A DNA stretch of 64,000 bases, taken from positions 1 through 64,000 of the forward strand of contig WQWI01000008.1 of the NCBI GenBank assembly GCA_009785425.1. The letters run 5' to 3'. Below, one piece after another: positions 16,381 through 26,300 of the stretch (the first letter of the stretch is position 1; each line of letters starts with the position of its first letter). This DNA is from Bacteroidales bacterium. Lineage in GTDB: Bacteria; Bacteroidota; Bacteroidia; Bacteroidales; P3. Position numbers and translations under genes: made by a program. The notes beneath the pieces were generated by a model, which saw nothing but the letters and a program-made list of their open reading frames with translations, did no database searches and was not told the origin of the DNA.

Positions 16381-18210
16381 ATGTTATTCGAAAAACTTAC
16401 ACAGGATATGATTACACGCATCAGTGGCAAACATCTTTATTACGCGTTTTTGGCGGGAGCCAAGCGCATCTTGGAAGAACAGCAATACCTCAATAAAATT
16501 AACGTTTTTCCTGTTCCGGACGGAGATACGGGAACAAATATGGCTTCGACCGTTCAAGCCATTATTGACAACACCAAAATTCATACCGGTTACAAAGAAA
16601 CAGCTATGTCTGTCGCCGATGCCGCATTGATAGGGGCACGAGGAAATTCCGGAATTATTTTTGCACAATTTTTATTCGGAACTGCCTCTGATTCGCCAAA
16701 CTCAGAAACTATCTCCATTGAAGAGTTTATCGAAAGTGTAAAAGCAGGTGTTAAAGCTGCTTACGAATCAATTTCAAATCCTGTTGAAGGTACAATTATC
16801 ACGCTTTTGCGACGATGGGCAGAAGTTATGGATGAGTCTAAAACGAAAGCAAAAGATTTTGTCGAATTGTTGACTCTCGCCTACCCCGCTTTGGAGGAGG
16901 CTTTGAAGGAGACCAAAAAACTTCTTCCAAAATTGGCAAAAGCCAAAGTCGTTGATTCCGGAGCCCAAGCCTTCGTGTTTTTTGTTCAAGGTGCATTGGA
17001 ATTTCTGACAACAGGAACGCTGAAAGATTTAGCAGGAACACGCTCGCAAACTATCGCAGAAATTGAAGAAGCACACATCGACCATGAAGAAATCAAATTC
17101 AGATATTGCACCGAAGGCATGATGACTTTGGTTAATGATGTGGATTTAAAAAATCTACGACATCAACTTTCTCGATTAGGCGATTCTATTGTGGTTGCAG
17201 GTAGTAGTATGCGTTTGCGTGTACATATTCATACCGACACACCTGCAAAAGTATTTGCCATTTTGTCTCGCTATGGAAACATAGATTTTCAGAAAGTCGA
17301 CGATATGGAATTTCAACACGAATTGCTGACTAAAGGACCCAAAAACAAAATTGGACTACTCATTGACAGTTGTGCAGATATGCCGAAATCAGTCCGTGAA
17401 CAGCACCAAATGCATTTGATTTCATTGAATTTGCATATCGGAAAAAGCCAGTATTTAGACCGTATTTCTATCACACCGAATCAATTTTATCGCTTATTGC
17501 GTAAAGGCGATGAAAAAGAAAAAATATCAACGTCTCAGCCTTCGAAAAAAGATTTTCTCGATAAATACAATTTTATGGCATCGCTTTACGACTCGGTAAT
17601 AAGTTTGAGCGTTTCGTCAAAATTGAGCGGAACTTATCAAAACAGTGCAGATTCTGCAGGGCGCGTGGCTATTAATACTGGTAAGCGAATTTCTGCAATT
17701 GATACTAAACTGTGTTCAGGTACAGAGGGGTTGCTTGCAGTTTTGGCTGCAGAAGCAATCGAAGAAGGATTTTCTCACGAAGAAATTTTAGGCAAAATCA
17801 ACCAATGGATTCCAAAATCTAAAGTTTTTGTGAACACTAAGTCTATTGAAGGATTTATTCGCAGTGGGCGCATTTCTAAAAGTAAAAGTATAATTGCTAA
17901 TTTGCTGGGACTTCGTCCGTTGATTACGATGACGAAGGAAGGTACAGGTGATAAAATCGGCAACTTCAAAGGTCAAGAAAAAATGATTCGTCATAATTTG
18001 GAAATTTTCCGTAAAGATCACGAAGAATTTGGCATTGACAGATACTGTATATGCTATACCGATCAGGCTGAAATACACAAGGCAGAGGAAGTTGCGGAAC
18101 GTATGTATCAAATTTGCGGAAAAAAGGTAGAATACATCACGCAAGTATCGCCTGTTCTCGGCTCTATTGGCTATAACGGTGCTATTGAGGTGGCTTATGT
18201 GATGACGTAA
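16381..18210 (+). CDS. DAK2-DegV fusion (FakA/FakB-type fatty acid kinase)
   Basis: A 609-aa fusion. Residues about 1-200 form a DhaL/DAK2 kinase domain with the Mg-ATP loop NVFPVPDGDTGTNM and GARGNSGIIFAQ; a middle FakA-like region follows; from about residue 320 there is a DegV (FakB) fatty acid-binding domain (IGLLIDSCADMPKSV, VISLSVSSKLSGTYQN). In Gram-positives FakA phosphorylates fatty acids bound to FakB; here both parts are in one chain, so the same reaction is inferred. The ATG at 16381 is 4 nt after the -7 box, so the mRNA may be leaderless; the ATG at 16408 (MITRISGKHLYYAFLAG) is the alternative and also fits family starts. Confidence 0.88.
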   Translation: MLFEKLTQDMITRISGKHLYYAFLAGAKRILEEQQYLNKINVFPVPDGDTGTNMASTVQAIIDNTKIHTGYKETAMSVADAALIGARGNSGIIFAQFLFGTASDSPNSETISIEEFIESVKAGVKAAYESISNPVEGTIITLLRRWAEVMDESKTKAKDFVELLTLAYPALEEALKETKKLLPKLAKAKVVDSGAQAFVFFVQGALEFLTTGTLKDLAGTRSQTIAEIEEAHIDHEEIKFRYCTEGMMTLVNDVDLKNLRHQLSRLGDSIVVAGSSMRLRVHIHTDTPAKVFAILSRYGNIDFQKVDDMEFQHELLTKGPKNKIGLLIDSCADMPKSVREQHQMHLISLNLHIGKSQYLDRISITPNQFYRLLRKGDEKEKISTSQPSKKDFLDKYNFMASLYDSVISLSVSSKLSGTYQNSADSAGRVAINTGKRISAIDTKLCSGTEGLLAVLAAEAIEEGFSHEEILGKINQWIPKSKVFVNTKSIEGFIRSGRISKSKSIIANLLGLRPLITMTKEGTGDKIGNFKGQEKMIRHNLEIFRKDHEEFGIDRYCICYTDQAEIHKAEEVAERMYQICGKKVEYITQVSPVLGSIGYNGAIEVAYVMT

Positions 18211-18214
18211 AAAA

Positions 18215-18242
18215 AGCAACAAAACGCCGTGTATTTGTTGCT
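18215..18242 (+). terminator. Hairpin after the DAK2-DegV gene
   Basis: AGCAACAAA (18215-18223) pairs with TTTGTTGCT (18234-18242), 4 nt after the stop. A similar hairpin (AAAGCAACA/TGTTGCTTT) lies beside tRNA-Gln at 35830-35868. Confidence 0.55.
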
Positions 18243-18254
18243 TCATTGCTGCTG

Positions 18255-18374
18255 CCTACCAGGAACACTCAGACCTTTCGAGTTATGGCATAGATTTGGA
18301 TCATTCCGAATCTTTCTTGGTTCAATTTTTCAAATACCACACCACAAAATTACAGCATTTTTTGAGAAAAACAA
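18255..18374. repeat. Left end of a smaller, older integrated element
   Basis: Starts with CCTACCAGG (18255-18263), part of the tRNA-Gln 3' end, then about 100 bp (18274-18374) that align well by eye with 21317-21417: TTTCGAGTTATGGCATAGAT, then TTTTTCAAAT, then TTTTTTGAGAAAAACAA. Interpreted as the degraded att site and subterminal region of an element related to the main island. Confidence 0.5.
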
Positions 18375-18380
18375 TACTTT

Positions 18381-19688
18381 TTATTCGGGATTTTTGAAGT
18401 AATCTCCGATGAGATATAAGGGTACATTTGTCATCCAATCTTCTTCTTTGTAGTCGGTAAGCGAAGTACGAATTGCTTTTGTAGGTTTGTGCTTCTCGCA
18501 AAAATACTTGAAGCTTTTAGCTCTTAAGATTTCGCCTGCTTTTACTTCAATCGGTATCAGTTCATCATCCTCATTTTGAACAATAAAATCAAGTTCGTAT
18601 CTTCCGTTTTCAAAAGGATAATAATTGAGTGAAGATTCTTCATTGAGCAAAAGTTGCTGAAAAACATATTGCTCGGTTAATGCACCTTTAAATTCTTCAA
18701 AAACTTCATTTCCATTGACGAGTGTTTTTGCATTTAATTTCGACATCGCTCCAAGTAGTCCGATGTCGTTGTGATATAACTTAAACGCAGAAAAATCTTG
18801 ATAAGCAATAAGCGGTAGAGCAGGCTTTGTAACAGCGTGAATTTTATGCAATAATCCGGCGTCTGTTAGCCATTGAATTGCCAGTTCAAAATCCTTTGCC
18901 CTCGCACCTTCTTTCAATACACCATAAATAAATTTTTTGTTTTCTTTCGCCAATTGTGCAGGAATACTGCTCCAAACCATATTTATTCGTGGCAAAATTT
19001 CTTTTGGTGCGTGTTTTGAGAAATCGCTTTGGTAGTTTTCGATAATCTTATTCTGAATTTGTCGAGCCTTTTTCCAATCTCGATTTTCAGCAAATGCGAC
19101 AACCGCTTCGGGCATTCCTCCTACATAAAAATAGTATCGCAAGAGTTCAATAAATTTCTTAGAAAATAATGGGATGTCAAATAATTTTTCTCTTAGAATT
19201 CTTGCCAAGCCGTTTTCTTCGCCCATTGCAAGTAGAAATTCGTAGAATGACATTGGATAAAGTGTCATCATATCAATCTTCCCAACAGGGAAGGATTCAT
19301 TAGGATGGATATTAGTTCCCAAAAGAGAACCGGCAGCAATGATTTGATATTCTCTTGCTTCTTCACAAAAATACTTTAGCGAAGTAATGCCTCGTTCTAC
19401 GGCTTGAATCTCGTCTAAAACAATCAAAGTGTCTTCGGGTGTGATTTTTAATCCCGAATAAAATTCAAATGCCATAATCAGCCGTTTGGGGTCGAGGTCG
19501 TTCTGAAATATATCTTTCATTTCGTCAGCCCGTTCAAAATTGATATATACCATTTGCTTGTATTCGGACTTTCCGAATTCTTGAAGCAGATAAGTTTTAC
19601 CCACCTGCCTTGCTCCCAAAAGCACAAGCGGTTTTCTATTTCTATTTAATTTCCACTCTAATAGTGATTTAATCTTACTTCTATACAT
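18381..19688 (-). CDS. AAA ATPase with DUF4143 C-terminal domain
   Basis: A 435-aa protein of the large AAA_14/DUF4143 family. Walker A LLGARQVGKTYLL at about residues 22-34, Walker B LIVLDEIQ at about 87-94, then AAGSLLGTNIHPNESFPVGK (sensor region) and a C-terminal domain with LDFIVQNEDDELIPIEVKAG, a restriction-like D...ExK pattern typical of DUF4143. The role of this family is not established; members are common on mobile or strain-variable DNA. It has its own promoter and sits inside the smaller tRNA-linked block beside a PHP and a GNAT gene. Confidence 0.85.
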   Translation of the reverse strand: MYRSKIKSLLEWKLNRNRKPLVLLGARQVGKTYLLQEFGKSEYKQMVYINFERADEMKDIFQNDLDPKRLIMAFEFYSGLKITPEDTLIVLDEIQAVERGITSLKYFCEEAREYQIIAAGSLLGTNIHPNESFPVGKIDMMTLYPMSFYEFLLAMGEENGLARILREKLFDIPLFSKKFIELLRYYFYVGGMPEAVVAFAENRDWKKARQIQNKIIENYQSDFSKHAPKEILPRINMVWSSIPAQLAKENKKFIYGVLKEGARAKDFELAIQWLTDAGLLHKIHAVTKPALPLIAYQDFSAFKLYHNDIGLLGAMSKLNAKTLVNGNEVFEEFKGALTEQYVFQQLLLNEESSLNYYPFENGRYELDFIVQNEDDELIPIEVKAGEILRAKSFKYFCEKHKPTKAIRTSLTDYKEEDWMTNVPLYLIGDYFKNPE

Positions 19689-19717
19689 GTTTTTGCAGTT
19701 TGTTTATTCGTAAAATG

Positions 19718-19775
19718 ACATTTTTTTGCACTTAAATCCGTTGCAAAAATACATTTTTTTGCAGTTAAAAACAAG
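19718..19775 (-). promoter_or_regulatory. Promoter with two direct repeats before the AAA/DUF4143 gene
   Basis: Minus strand CTTG (19772-19775), 20 bp, TATTTTTG (19744-19751). The 19-mer ACATTTTTTTGCASTTAAA occurs at 19718-19736 and 19751-19769, exactly 33 bp apart, overlapping the promoter; it could be an operator or a duplicated promoter. Confidence 0.5.
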
Positions 19776-19876
19776 CTTTTCGCACATTTTTTCCAATTTT
19801 ATGACTGTAGAATGACACATTTTAGCCAAATTTTACGATTTTTTCTATGCCATATTCGATTTTTTTTCTCATATTT

Positions 19877-20554
19877 TTATACATAAGGCGAAATCATTTC
19901 TGCCTTACCAGTCTTTATACCTGCGATGATATCATGAATATCACGGGCTTTCTCGTACAGCATAATACCGCCCGAGCCGCATTGTTTTACACTGTGTGCA
20001 TCACTGCCCGATTGCATAGGCAACCCATGCTTCTTTGCAAATGCGTATGCCTTCAAATTAACCGCCTCTGACCGCTCTCCATTGTAGGCTTCGATACCAT
20101 CCATTAATGCCGGATCCACAGGCTTAGGTCGCATTATCCAAGAGCCTTCACGAAACGGATGTGCTTGTGCCAAGTACCCACCGTGCCTGCGTACCAATGC
20201 ACTATACTCTGCCACACTTAAAGCATCCATCCCCGGATGTGCGTACAAAAACGCCTCATCCAACCCATAAGTCAAAAATTCCGCTCCTCGCACATTGTAC
20301 TCCCAACCCAAAAACACATCCAAGCCAATAGCATCCCCCTCCAGTTTTGCCGCCTCATACCCCGATAAAAGGAACGCCACTTTCTCGTCCCAAGTCATCT
20401 TACGATACCCTCCAAAATTCCCATTAAAAAAATGATCAGTAACAATAACCCCCGCATACCCAAGTTGTTTGTACGCACGAACCATCGCCTCCGGCGTATC
20501 TATGGCACAAGCACTTACGGGTGCAGTATGAAAGTGGGTTTCGTATAGATACAT
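19877..20554 (-). CDS. PHP-domain metal-dependent phosphoesterase
   Basis: A 225-aa protein with the PHP order of metal ligands: ETHFHTAP (HxH near the N-terminus), VTDHFF, an acidic GWEYN, AQAHPFR and GSDAHS. Such proteins hydrolyse phosphoesters of nucleotides or small metabolites using two or three metals; the substrate cannot be told. It begins 4 nt after the stop of the GNAT gene, so the two are cotranscribed. The codon use looks more GC-rich than its neighbours (runs such as CCCGAGCCGC), which suggests a separate origin from the surrounding AT-rich DNA. Confidence 0.88.
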   Translation of the reverse strand: MYLYETHFHTAPVSACAIDTPEAMVRAYKQLGYAGVIVTDHFFNGNFGGYRKMTWDEKVAFLLSGYEAAKLEGDAIGLDVFLGWEYNVRGAEFLTYGLDEAFLYAHPGMDALSVAEYSALVRRHGGYLAQAHPFREGSWIMRPKPVDPALMDGIEAYNGERSEAVNLKAYAFAKKHGLPMQSGSDAHSVKQCGSGGIMLYEKARDIHDIIAGIKTGKAEMISPYV

Positions 20555-20558
20555 ATTT

Positions 20559-21176
20559 TTATTGATTTTTCGAGTATTTCAAGTACAAAAAATTATTAAT
20601 TCCGGATTTTTGTTCGCCTCCACGTGCTTTTCGGCGATGTGCTTCTTCGTAGCCAAATTTTTTGTACAGCCTAACCGCATTTTCGTTTGTATCTACCACT
20701 TCCAGTAAAAATGTGTCATAGTTTGGAAATGCGTGTACGTGATTTAGCAACGCTGTTGCAACGCCTTTTCCGGTATGTTTTGGATGTGTTGCCACCATTT
20801 CTACAGTTGCTGTGTTTTCGGTTGTTTTCACAGACGGACACTTTTTTATGGTTGCTTTAAGATAATGCCCAAACATAAAGCCAATAATAAAACCTTTCAC
20901 AGTTCCAAAATGTTTCATAAACTCCTTTTTGCGAGGTCTTATGAAAACATCGTTTTTGGGCATACAACCAATCATTCCGGCAATTTCGCCATCAATCATA
21001 GCAAAATAAACGTGTTCAAGATTAAACATATGTGCACTTGCCGTGATTAATGCTTTTTTGTCATCATCATTCTTAACGATTTGCCCCAAATGATCCATCA
21101 AGAACGCCTCAACAAAAACTTCGCTAACTTTTTCACGAACGCTGTCGTCAAATTCTGTTGCTTTTTTGATTTTCAT
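20559..21176 (-). CDS. GNAT family N-acetyltransferase
   Basis: A 205-aa acetyltransferase. The acetyl-CoA loop is visible in VEMVATHPKHTGKGVATALLNH and the following strand-helix ends in ENAVRLYKKFGYEEA, the standard GNAT motif A and B. Residues about 60-75 (EIAGMIGC) form the first core strands. The substrate is unknown. First gene of the GNAT-PHP pair. It lies inside the smaller accessory block, about 75 bp from the island's left att copy. No good promoter is visible on the minus strand. Confidence 0.85.
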   Translation of the reverse strand: MKIKKATEFDDSVREKVSEVFVEAFLMDHLGQIVKNDDDKKALITASAHMFNLEHVYFAMIDGEIAGMIGCMPKNDVFIRPRKKEFMKHFGTVKGFIIGFMFGHYLKATIKKCPSVKTTENTATVEMVATHPKHTGKGVATALLNHVHAFPNYDTFLLEVVDTNENAVRLYKKFGYEEAHRRKARGGEQKSGINNFLYLKYSKNQ

Positions 21177-21252
21177 AAATTTATTTTGTTTGACTCAATG
21201 CTCAATAAAAAACCCCAACACTTCACAAAACACGCCATTGAAGTTTCAAAAC

Positions 21253-21266
21253 GTTGACCTACCAGG
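21253..21266. repeat. Left attachment-site copy of the island
   Basis: GTTGACCTACCAGG, identical to the bases covering the 3' acceptor arm of tRNA-Gln at 35875-35888. Confidence 0.8.
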
Positions 21267-21316
21267 TTACTTAACCTTTTGAGTTTTTAATTGATTGTTA
21301 ATTTGTTATGTTTTTG

Positions 21317-21417
21317 CTTTTCGAGTTGTGGCTTAGATTTGGTTAGTTTCGAGTCCTTCAGGCTTAATTTTTTCAAATCCACAGCACAAAGTTACGACAT
21401 TTTTTTGAGAAAAACAA
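21317..21417. repeat. Subterminal repeat at the island's left end
   Basis: About 100 bp resembling 18274-18374; contains TGGCTTAGATTT (21329-21340), also found at 35767-35778 beside the integrase gene. Candidate integrase or Xis binding region. Confidence 0.5.
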
Positions 21418-21653
21418 ACCGCTCATATTTCCGTGATATTAAGTTGTTTGCGATTTACTTGTCAAAACTTCACGTTTTTTGAAATTTTGATAAAGTTGTT
21501 TGCAAATGATTACCTCGTGATGTCGCTGGGCGTGAAGGGCAAAATACCTTTTCTATTACTAAATTTTTATTAATGAACTCTAACTTAGAAAAAGAAATGT
21601 TTTGATAACAAGCACAATACGAAAATCTCTATCCCTTGTTTTATTTCTAAAAT

Positions 21654-23315
21654 TTAGTTTCTTATTTCTAAAATCCATACTGGCTCTTTTTTTGAGCCTG
21701 TATTTCGGATTTTATTTGACACTCTTAATTCTGTGATCAGATTCTTAACTTTGTTCTTCTTCTGTTTCTCGCTCATCCATTCCGGCAACATATTCCAAAG
21801 CAATTTGTTTATATCTTGCCGATTTAGACATCCGTGTTCTTTTATGGATTTCAAAACCCAATCAACATACTGCTGTTTTTCGAATGCCTTGTTTCTAGAA
21901 TACTCCGCTTTTCGCCCCGTTGATTGCGATATTTTTGCACCAATGAAATAGTTTGGTTTCCGCCCCTCGATAAGCTTCTTCTTTTTCAGTTCTTCGACGG
22001 CTTTGTCAGTTATTTCTAAATGCTTTTGAACTCTATCTAAAAGAACAACCTCACTTAAATCCAAATCGCTACGCTTTTCAATAAGTGTTTTTGAATAATT
22101 TTCATCAATTGCTTGTCCGTACATATACATGACGACCATTTGCGGATCGGTCAAAATATAATCGGGTAATGGAAAAAAGCGATTGCGTTGCGACACATAC
22201 AACGTGTGAATACCGTATCCCAAGCGGTCAATCATACCCAAATTGAACATTGCGTGAACAAGCCACGGATTGCGGTAACGATTGGGTGTTTTGTCGCCGA
22301 GACTGTATTCTTCAGGTTTTCCCTCAAAAAAACTTCCGGCGTTGGAAAAAATCAACTTATCAACTTTTTCAGTAACAATAATCCTTGATCGAAGTGAATA
22401 ATCTTGATGTGCCACGCAATTATGAATAGCCTCTAAAATACTTTTTGTGTCGTATTTATTGACAGTTGTAGCAAGTAGTTCGAAGTCGGGGTAAAACCGA
22501 ACTTGTACATTTCGGATTCGTTGCATCACTTGTGTTGTCGTTAGAAGGAACGGAACAGTAAAATGTTCGTATGCTTTTTCTTCGGCATCCAATTTCCACG
22601 TGATCTCTGCAACCGACGGAAGCAAGTAATGTGTGGATTCCGGCTTGCCTAAAAGCAAAATCGCTGTTCGAGTTATTTTTCCGTCAATCGTGATTTTTGC
22701 CCTATTTAAGAATGTAATATCGTCCCATTTGTCAACGTCGTCAGCCAATTTAGGGTATTTTTGCTTAAATTGTTTTCGTGCTTTTGAAATAGCTTCACTA
22801 TCTAAATCGTTGAGCGAAGCGTTTGGAATGATTTTTGCCGTCCAATCTTCAACAATATCTTGTTTTCTGATTCGCTCGATTTCTTCTATGTTCAACGGCA
22901 CTAACTCTTCGCCGTCTCTGCCATAATAGTGTCCTTCAAAGGCAATAGGAATACCCTTTGGAGCTGGTGGAATTTCAAGCAGAACAACCCTGCCGTTTGG
23001 ATGATTTACTTCGTAAATCTCGATGAACGTAATTCGATTGGTCATTTTGTTGGCGATTTCGCCTTTTAGATGATCCAAATCTTTTCGTGCTTTGCGAAAC
23101 TGTGAACCCACAACTTGATGCTTTTTGTTCACACCAAACACGAGCCAAGCCGAAGTTTTGTTTTTAAGATTTGCTTCGTTGCTCAACGCCGAAAAATACT
23201 TTCCCAACTTTGTGAAGTCGTATTGATTTTTGGCTTCCTTAAATTCGACAACTTCCGTTTCGGCTTCTAAAGCTAACAATTCGTGAAGTTTTTCTTTTAT
23301 TTCGTGAGATGTCAT
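21654..23315 (-). CDS. Schlafen/AlbA_2-type ATP-binding regulator-like protein
   Basis: A 553-aa protein. Residues about 15-160 are an AlbA_2 (Schlafen-like) domain: EVVEFKEAKNQYDFTKLGKYFSAL..WLVFGVNK..EIPPAPKGIPIAFEGHYYGRDGEELVPLN. About 190-400 is the RecG-like/HATPase_c_4 region with LEAIHNCVAHQDYS, and winged-helix segments follow to the C-terminus. Proteins of this architecture are frequent beside restriction systems and on islands; proposed roles are nucleic acid binding or regulation, unproved. It lies 66 bp downstream of the YobI-like gene and has a possible -7 box of its own at 23330, so it may be a separate unit of the defence locus. Confidence 0.8.
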   Translation of the reverse strand: MTSHEIKEKLHELLALEAETEVVEFKEAKNQYDFTKLGKYFSALSNEANLKNKTSAWLVFGVNKKHQVVGSQFRKARKDLDHLKGEIANKMTNRITFIEIYEVNHPNGRVVLLEIPPAPKGIPIAFEGHYYGRDGEELVPLNIEEIERIRKQDIVEDWTAKIIPNASLNDLDSEAISKARKQFKQKYPKLADDVDKWDDITFLNRAKITIDGKITRTAILLLGKPESTHYLLPSVAEITWKLDAEEKAYEHFTVPFLLTTTQVMQRIRNVQVRFYPDFELLATTVNKYDTKSILEAIHNCVAHQDYSLRSRIIVTEKVDKLIFSNAGSFFEGKPEEYSLGDKTPNRYRNPWLVHAMFNLGMIDRLGYGIHTLYVSQRNRFFPLPDYILTDPQMVVMYMYGQAIDENYSKTLIEKRSDLDLSEVVLLDRVQKHLEITDKAVEELKKKKLIEGRKPNYFIGAKISQSTGRKAEYSRNKAFEKQQYVDWVLKSIKEHGCLNRQDINKLLWNMLPEWMSEKQKKNKVKNLITELRVSNKIRNTGSKKEPVWILEIRN

Positions 23316-23329
23316 AGGATGTTTTTTTG

Positions 23330-23358
23330 CAAAGGTACGGAGTTATTTTGGACTTTTC
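23330..23358 (-). promoter_or_regulatory. Possible promoter of the AlbA_2 gene
   Basis: Minus strand TACCTTTG (23330-23337) 14 nt before the ATG. The 28 bp behind it closely match the sequence upstream of the OmpA-family gene (59638-59665). Confidence 0.45.
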
Positions 23359-23381
23359 TTATGCACAAGCATCATTTGTAT

Positions 23382-26300
23382 TTATTTAGAAATCTCAATC
23401 CTATCTCCTACAACCTTGAAACTAGTAATGTATTGCTGTTGTCTTAAAATATTTACAAATTTGAGGGTGGTTGGATTTTTTGGAATGAAGAACGCCTCTT
23501 CATTTTGGGACATACTAGAATACGGCTCGGAGAAATGTGAAAAAATATCTGAAATATCATCATTGTCAAATTTATGACTTGATTTGTTAAATAACGCGAT
23601 AACTGCCCTATTGGTTTTATCAAAATTTTTAAGCACTGCCTTTAATATACCTTTGCTAATATCATAAGGTTCTTTATTTGCAATTAATATATTTCCCACC
23701 AACTCCAGTATTTCAGCACTTTCTATAATGCTTCCTTCGTCGTACGTATTGATAATTTCTAATTTATCTTTTTGTGATAAAACTCGTGACTTTAATAATG
23801 AAATAACATCTTTATTATTTATTGATAACTCAGATAATTTTTCCGACAATTCGTGCTTCCTTACTTCTATCAATTTGATGTGTAAAGCGGATTCTTTTTC
23901 TTTTAATTTGCTGTAATTTTCTTTATTCAGACCTAGCTTATTATTTTTAATTAACAGCCTTATATTTTCATCGGATAAATTTTCAAAACTTAAAGAATTA
24001 TAATAATATGGGACAGATTTTAACAATAGGTCGTATGATTTCGCATATATTTCCTTGCTTAAAATTATTGCTTCCAAGAACTTTTTAACTGTCCCTTCAT
24101 CAGGGCTTTCCGTGTCAATTTTGAAGTTTGACAACGCCTTTGCATTTTCTTCATTATTCAAAAAGTCCAAAATATGTTCCTTCAGTTCTTGTTCATTATC
24201 GCAATAGTTATTGATGACATTTTCCCAGGTAGGCTGGATTTTAGTGTTTTGTATTAATAAATTTCTTATTTCTATGGTCTCTATTTTTTCTAAATAAAGG
24301 ATTCTTGTTTTCACTTTTTTAATAATTGCGATTTTGTCTTTCTCATCGAGTTTTTTGCTGTTTAGTAATCCTGCTAGATATTTTTCGCTTTCGTTTGTAT
24401 TTGCCTCTATTTTGAGATAAGTATTCGTAATATAATTTTTTATATTTTCGTCAATGTAATCTACTAAAATATCACAATTAGAATTTTTAATTGCGTGGTA
24501 GTTTTGTGTGTCGAAATCGACTTGATTAAACTTGCTTTTTGTTTGAATAATTTTCCTAAGCATTATCTTATTTATTTGATAATGGTTGTTTGTATATACA
24601 TAATCGAACATTTCACCCGAAATCACATCTGTATCTATGTCAGAAAATTTAATATCAAGTGTATTTAATATCTCTTTAATTTTATCTTCTTTGTACAGAC
24701 TACAAAAATCAGATCTGTCGGAGATAATTTGTTTTAAATTAGAATTCTTTGAGATTTCCTTTATATCTGAAATTTCAGCATATTTGATAATAAGCAGAAA
24801 GTACTTGTCTTTTATTTCTTCCGGCATTGACGATGAATGTACATATTTCCAAATGTTGTTACTCCATCGCCAACGACTACATAGTTCCTTTATAAATTTC
24901 TCTACATTGTATCCCGAATCTAGATATACATTGATAAATTGTATGGAATTTTCAGATTCGTTGCTCAATAAACCAAATAGTTCGAGTTTATAGCTATGTA
25001 GTTTCGTGCCGAAAAGATCATTGGAATCTAAGTGATTCAGAATAAAATTCACTAATTTAAAATTTAATATGGATTCTTGTCTAAAATCATTCACATCAAG
25101 TTCCTCTATTAAATTCTCAACATTGTCAATTTGAAAATCAAAATTCAGTTTACTTTGAGATTTTACATTTATCAAAAAAGTATTGTCATTTTGAGACAAC
25201 TCTCCTTCGTAGAAAAGCGATATATAGCGTGAGTATTCTTCGTCAATATACCCCTTTCTCAACAACAAGTTAATCAGCTCTTTTTGCTTTTCTATTGATT
25301 TTTTTTGGTCGGATTCTTTTATATCATCTTCACTATGGATTTCTACGTGATTTGAGATCATCAAATTTTTTAGAGGCTCATGTTGTAAATTTTCTCTTTT
25401 TCGTTCTAATTGCCAAATTTTTGAATTCAATTCAGAAATTCTATTTTTATTCCAAGCATCAATTTGTGCTTTCCTATCTTCATAAGATAGGCTTTCATCA
25501 ACCGCTTTCTCAATATCAGAAAATTCTAATTGTATATGATCTATTCTGTGGCTTCTATTTCCAAAATATAAGGTGTTGCTTGCAATTAAATGAGAGAAGA
25601 TCTCATCATCAAGTATCTGATCAAGAGTATAGTTTGTGTCATTCAGAATAACGAACGTAAATCCATAAGAACTTTTTTCGTTTATTTTTTTGACGTATTG
25701 AAGAACATATAAAGCTTGTAATTCTTTTACATCTTTTATTTTTAGCAATTCTAATTGTTTTATTTCTCCTTTATATCCAGCGACCTCTTTTTCTATCTTC
25801 TCGCTTTCTAGCTTAACGTAATTTTGTTTTTTATTAATTGTTTGATATAAAAATCCATCATTGTTAGTAAGCTTTGCAAAATCATTCGGACAGATATTTT
25901 TGTAGACAATCATTGCAAGCAGCTTATTATGAAATTCCTCACAGTCTACTGTAAGCATATTGTCATATATTTTGAATTCATTGATTATGTTGTAGAGCAG
26001 TCTCATTTCATCTATAAACAGAGCAATATCACTAATCAAATTTTTAGAAACATCGGTTGTTATTTTTTCGATAGACTGTCGAAGTATTTCTTTTGAGTTA
26101 GAATGATTCAGAAATGGTATAACCGGTATAATAAAATCAAAAAATTTGGTACGATCCTTATTTACAAATATATCATCTCGAATAGCATAAATGAAAACAA
26201 CATCTCTCCTAATTTTTTTTGAATTGTTGATAAGTAAATTGATTTCTCGTAATTTTGTGAAAATTTCAGTTTGTTTGAAACGATCCAGGTCTTCAATAAT

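Larger units (their letters stand above)
21177..21653. other. Non-coding junction between the two accessory blocks
   Basis: No credible gene. It holds the left att copy (21253-21266), the element-end repeat (21317-21417), and two near copies of AAGTTGTTTGC (about 21444 and 21493). The rest is plain AT-rich DNA. Confidence 0.6.

Noticed and set aside
18381-19688. Reading the AAA/DUF4143 gene as part of the RM-RT-NTPase operon
   Set aside because: It lies outside the left att copy, has its own promoter and is separated by the GNAT-PHP pair.
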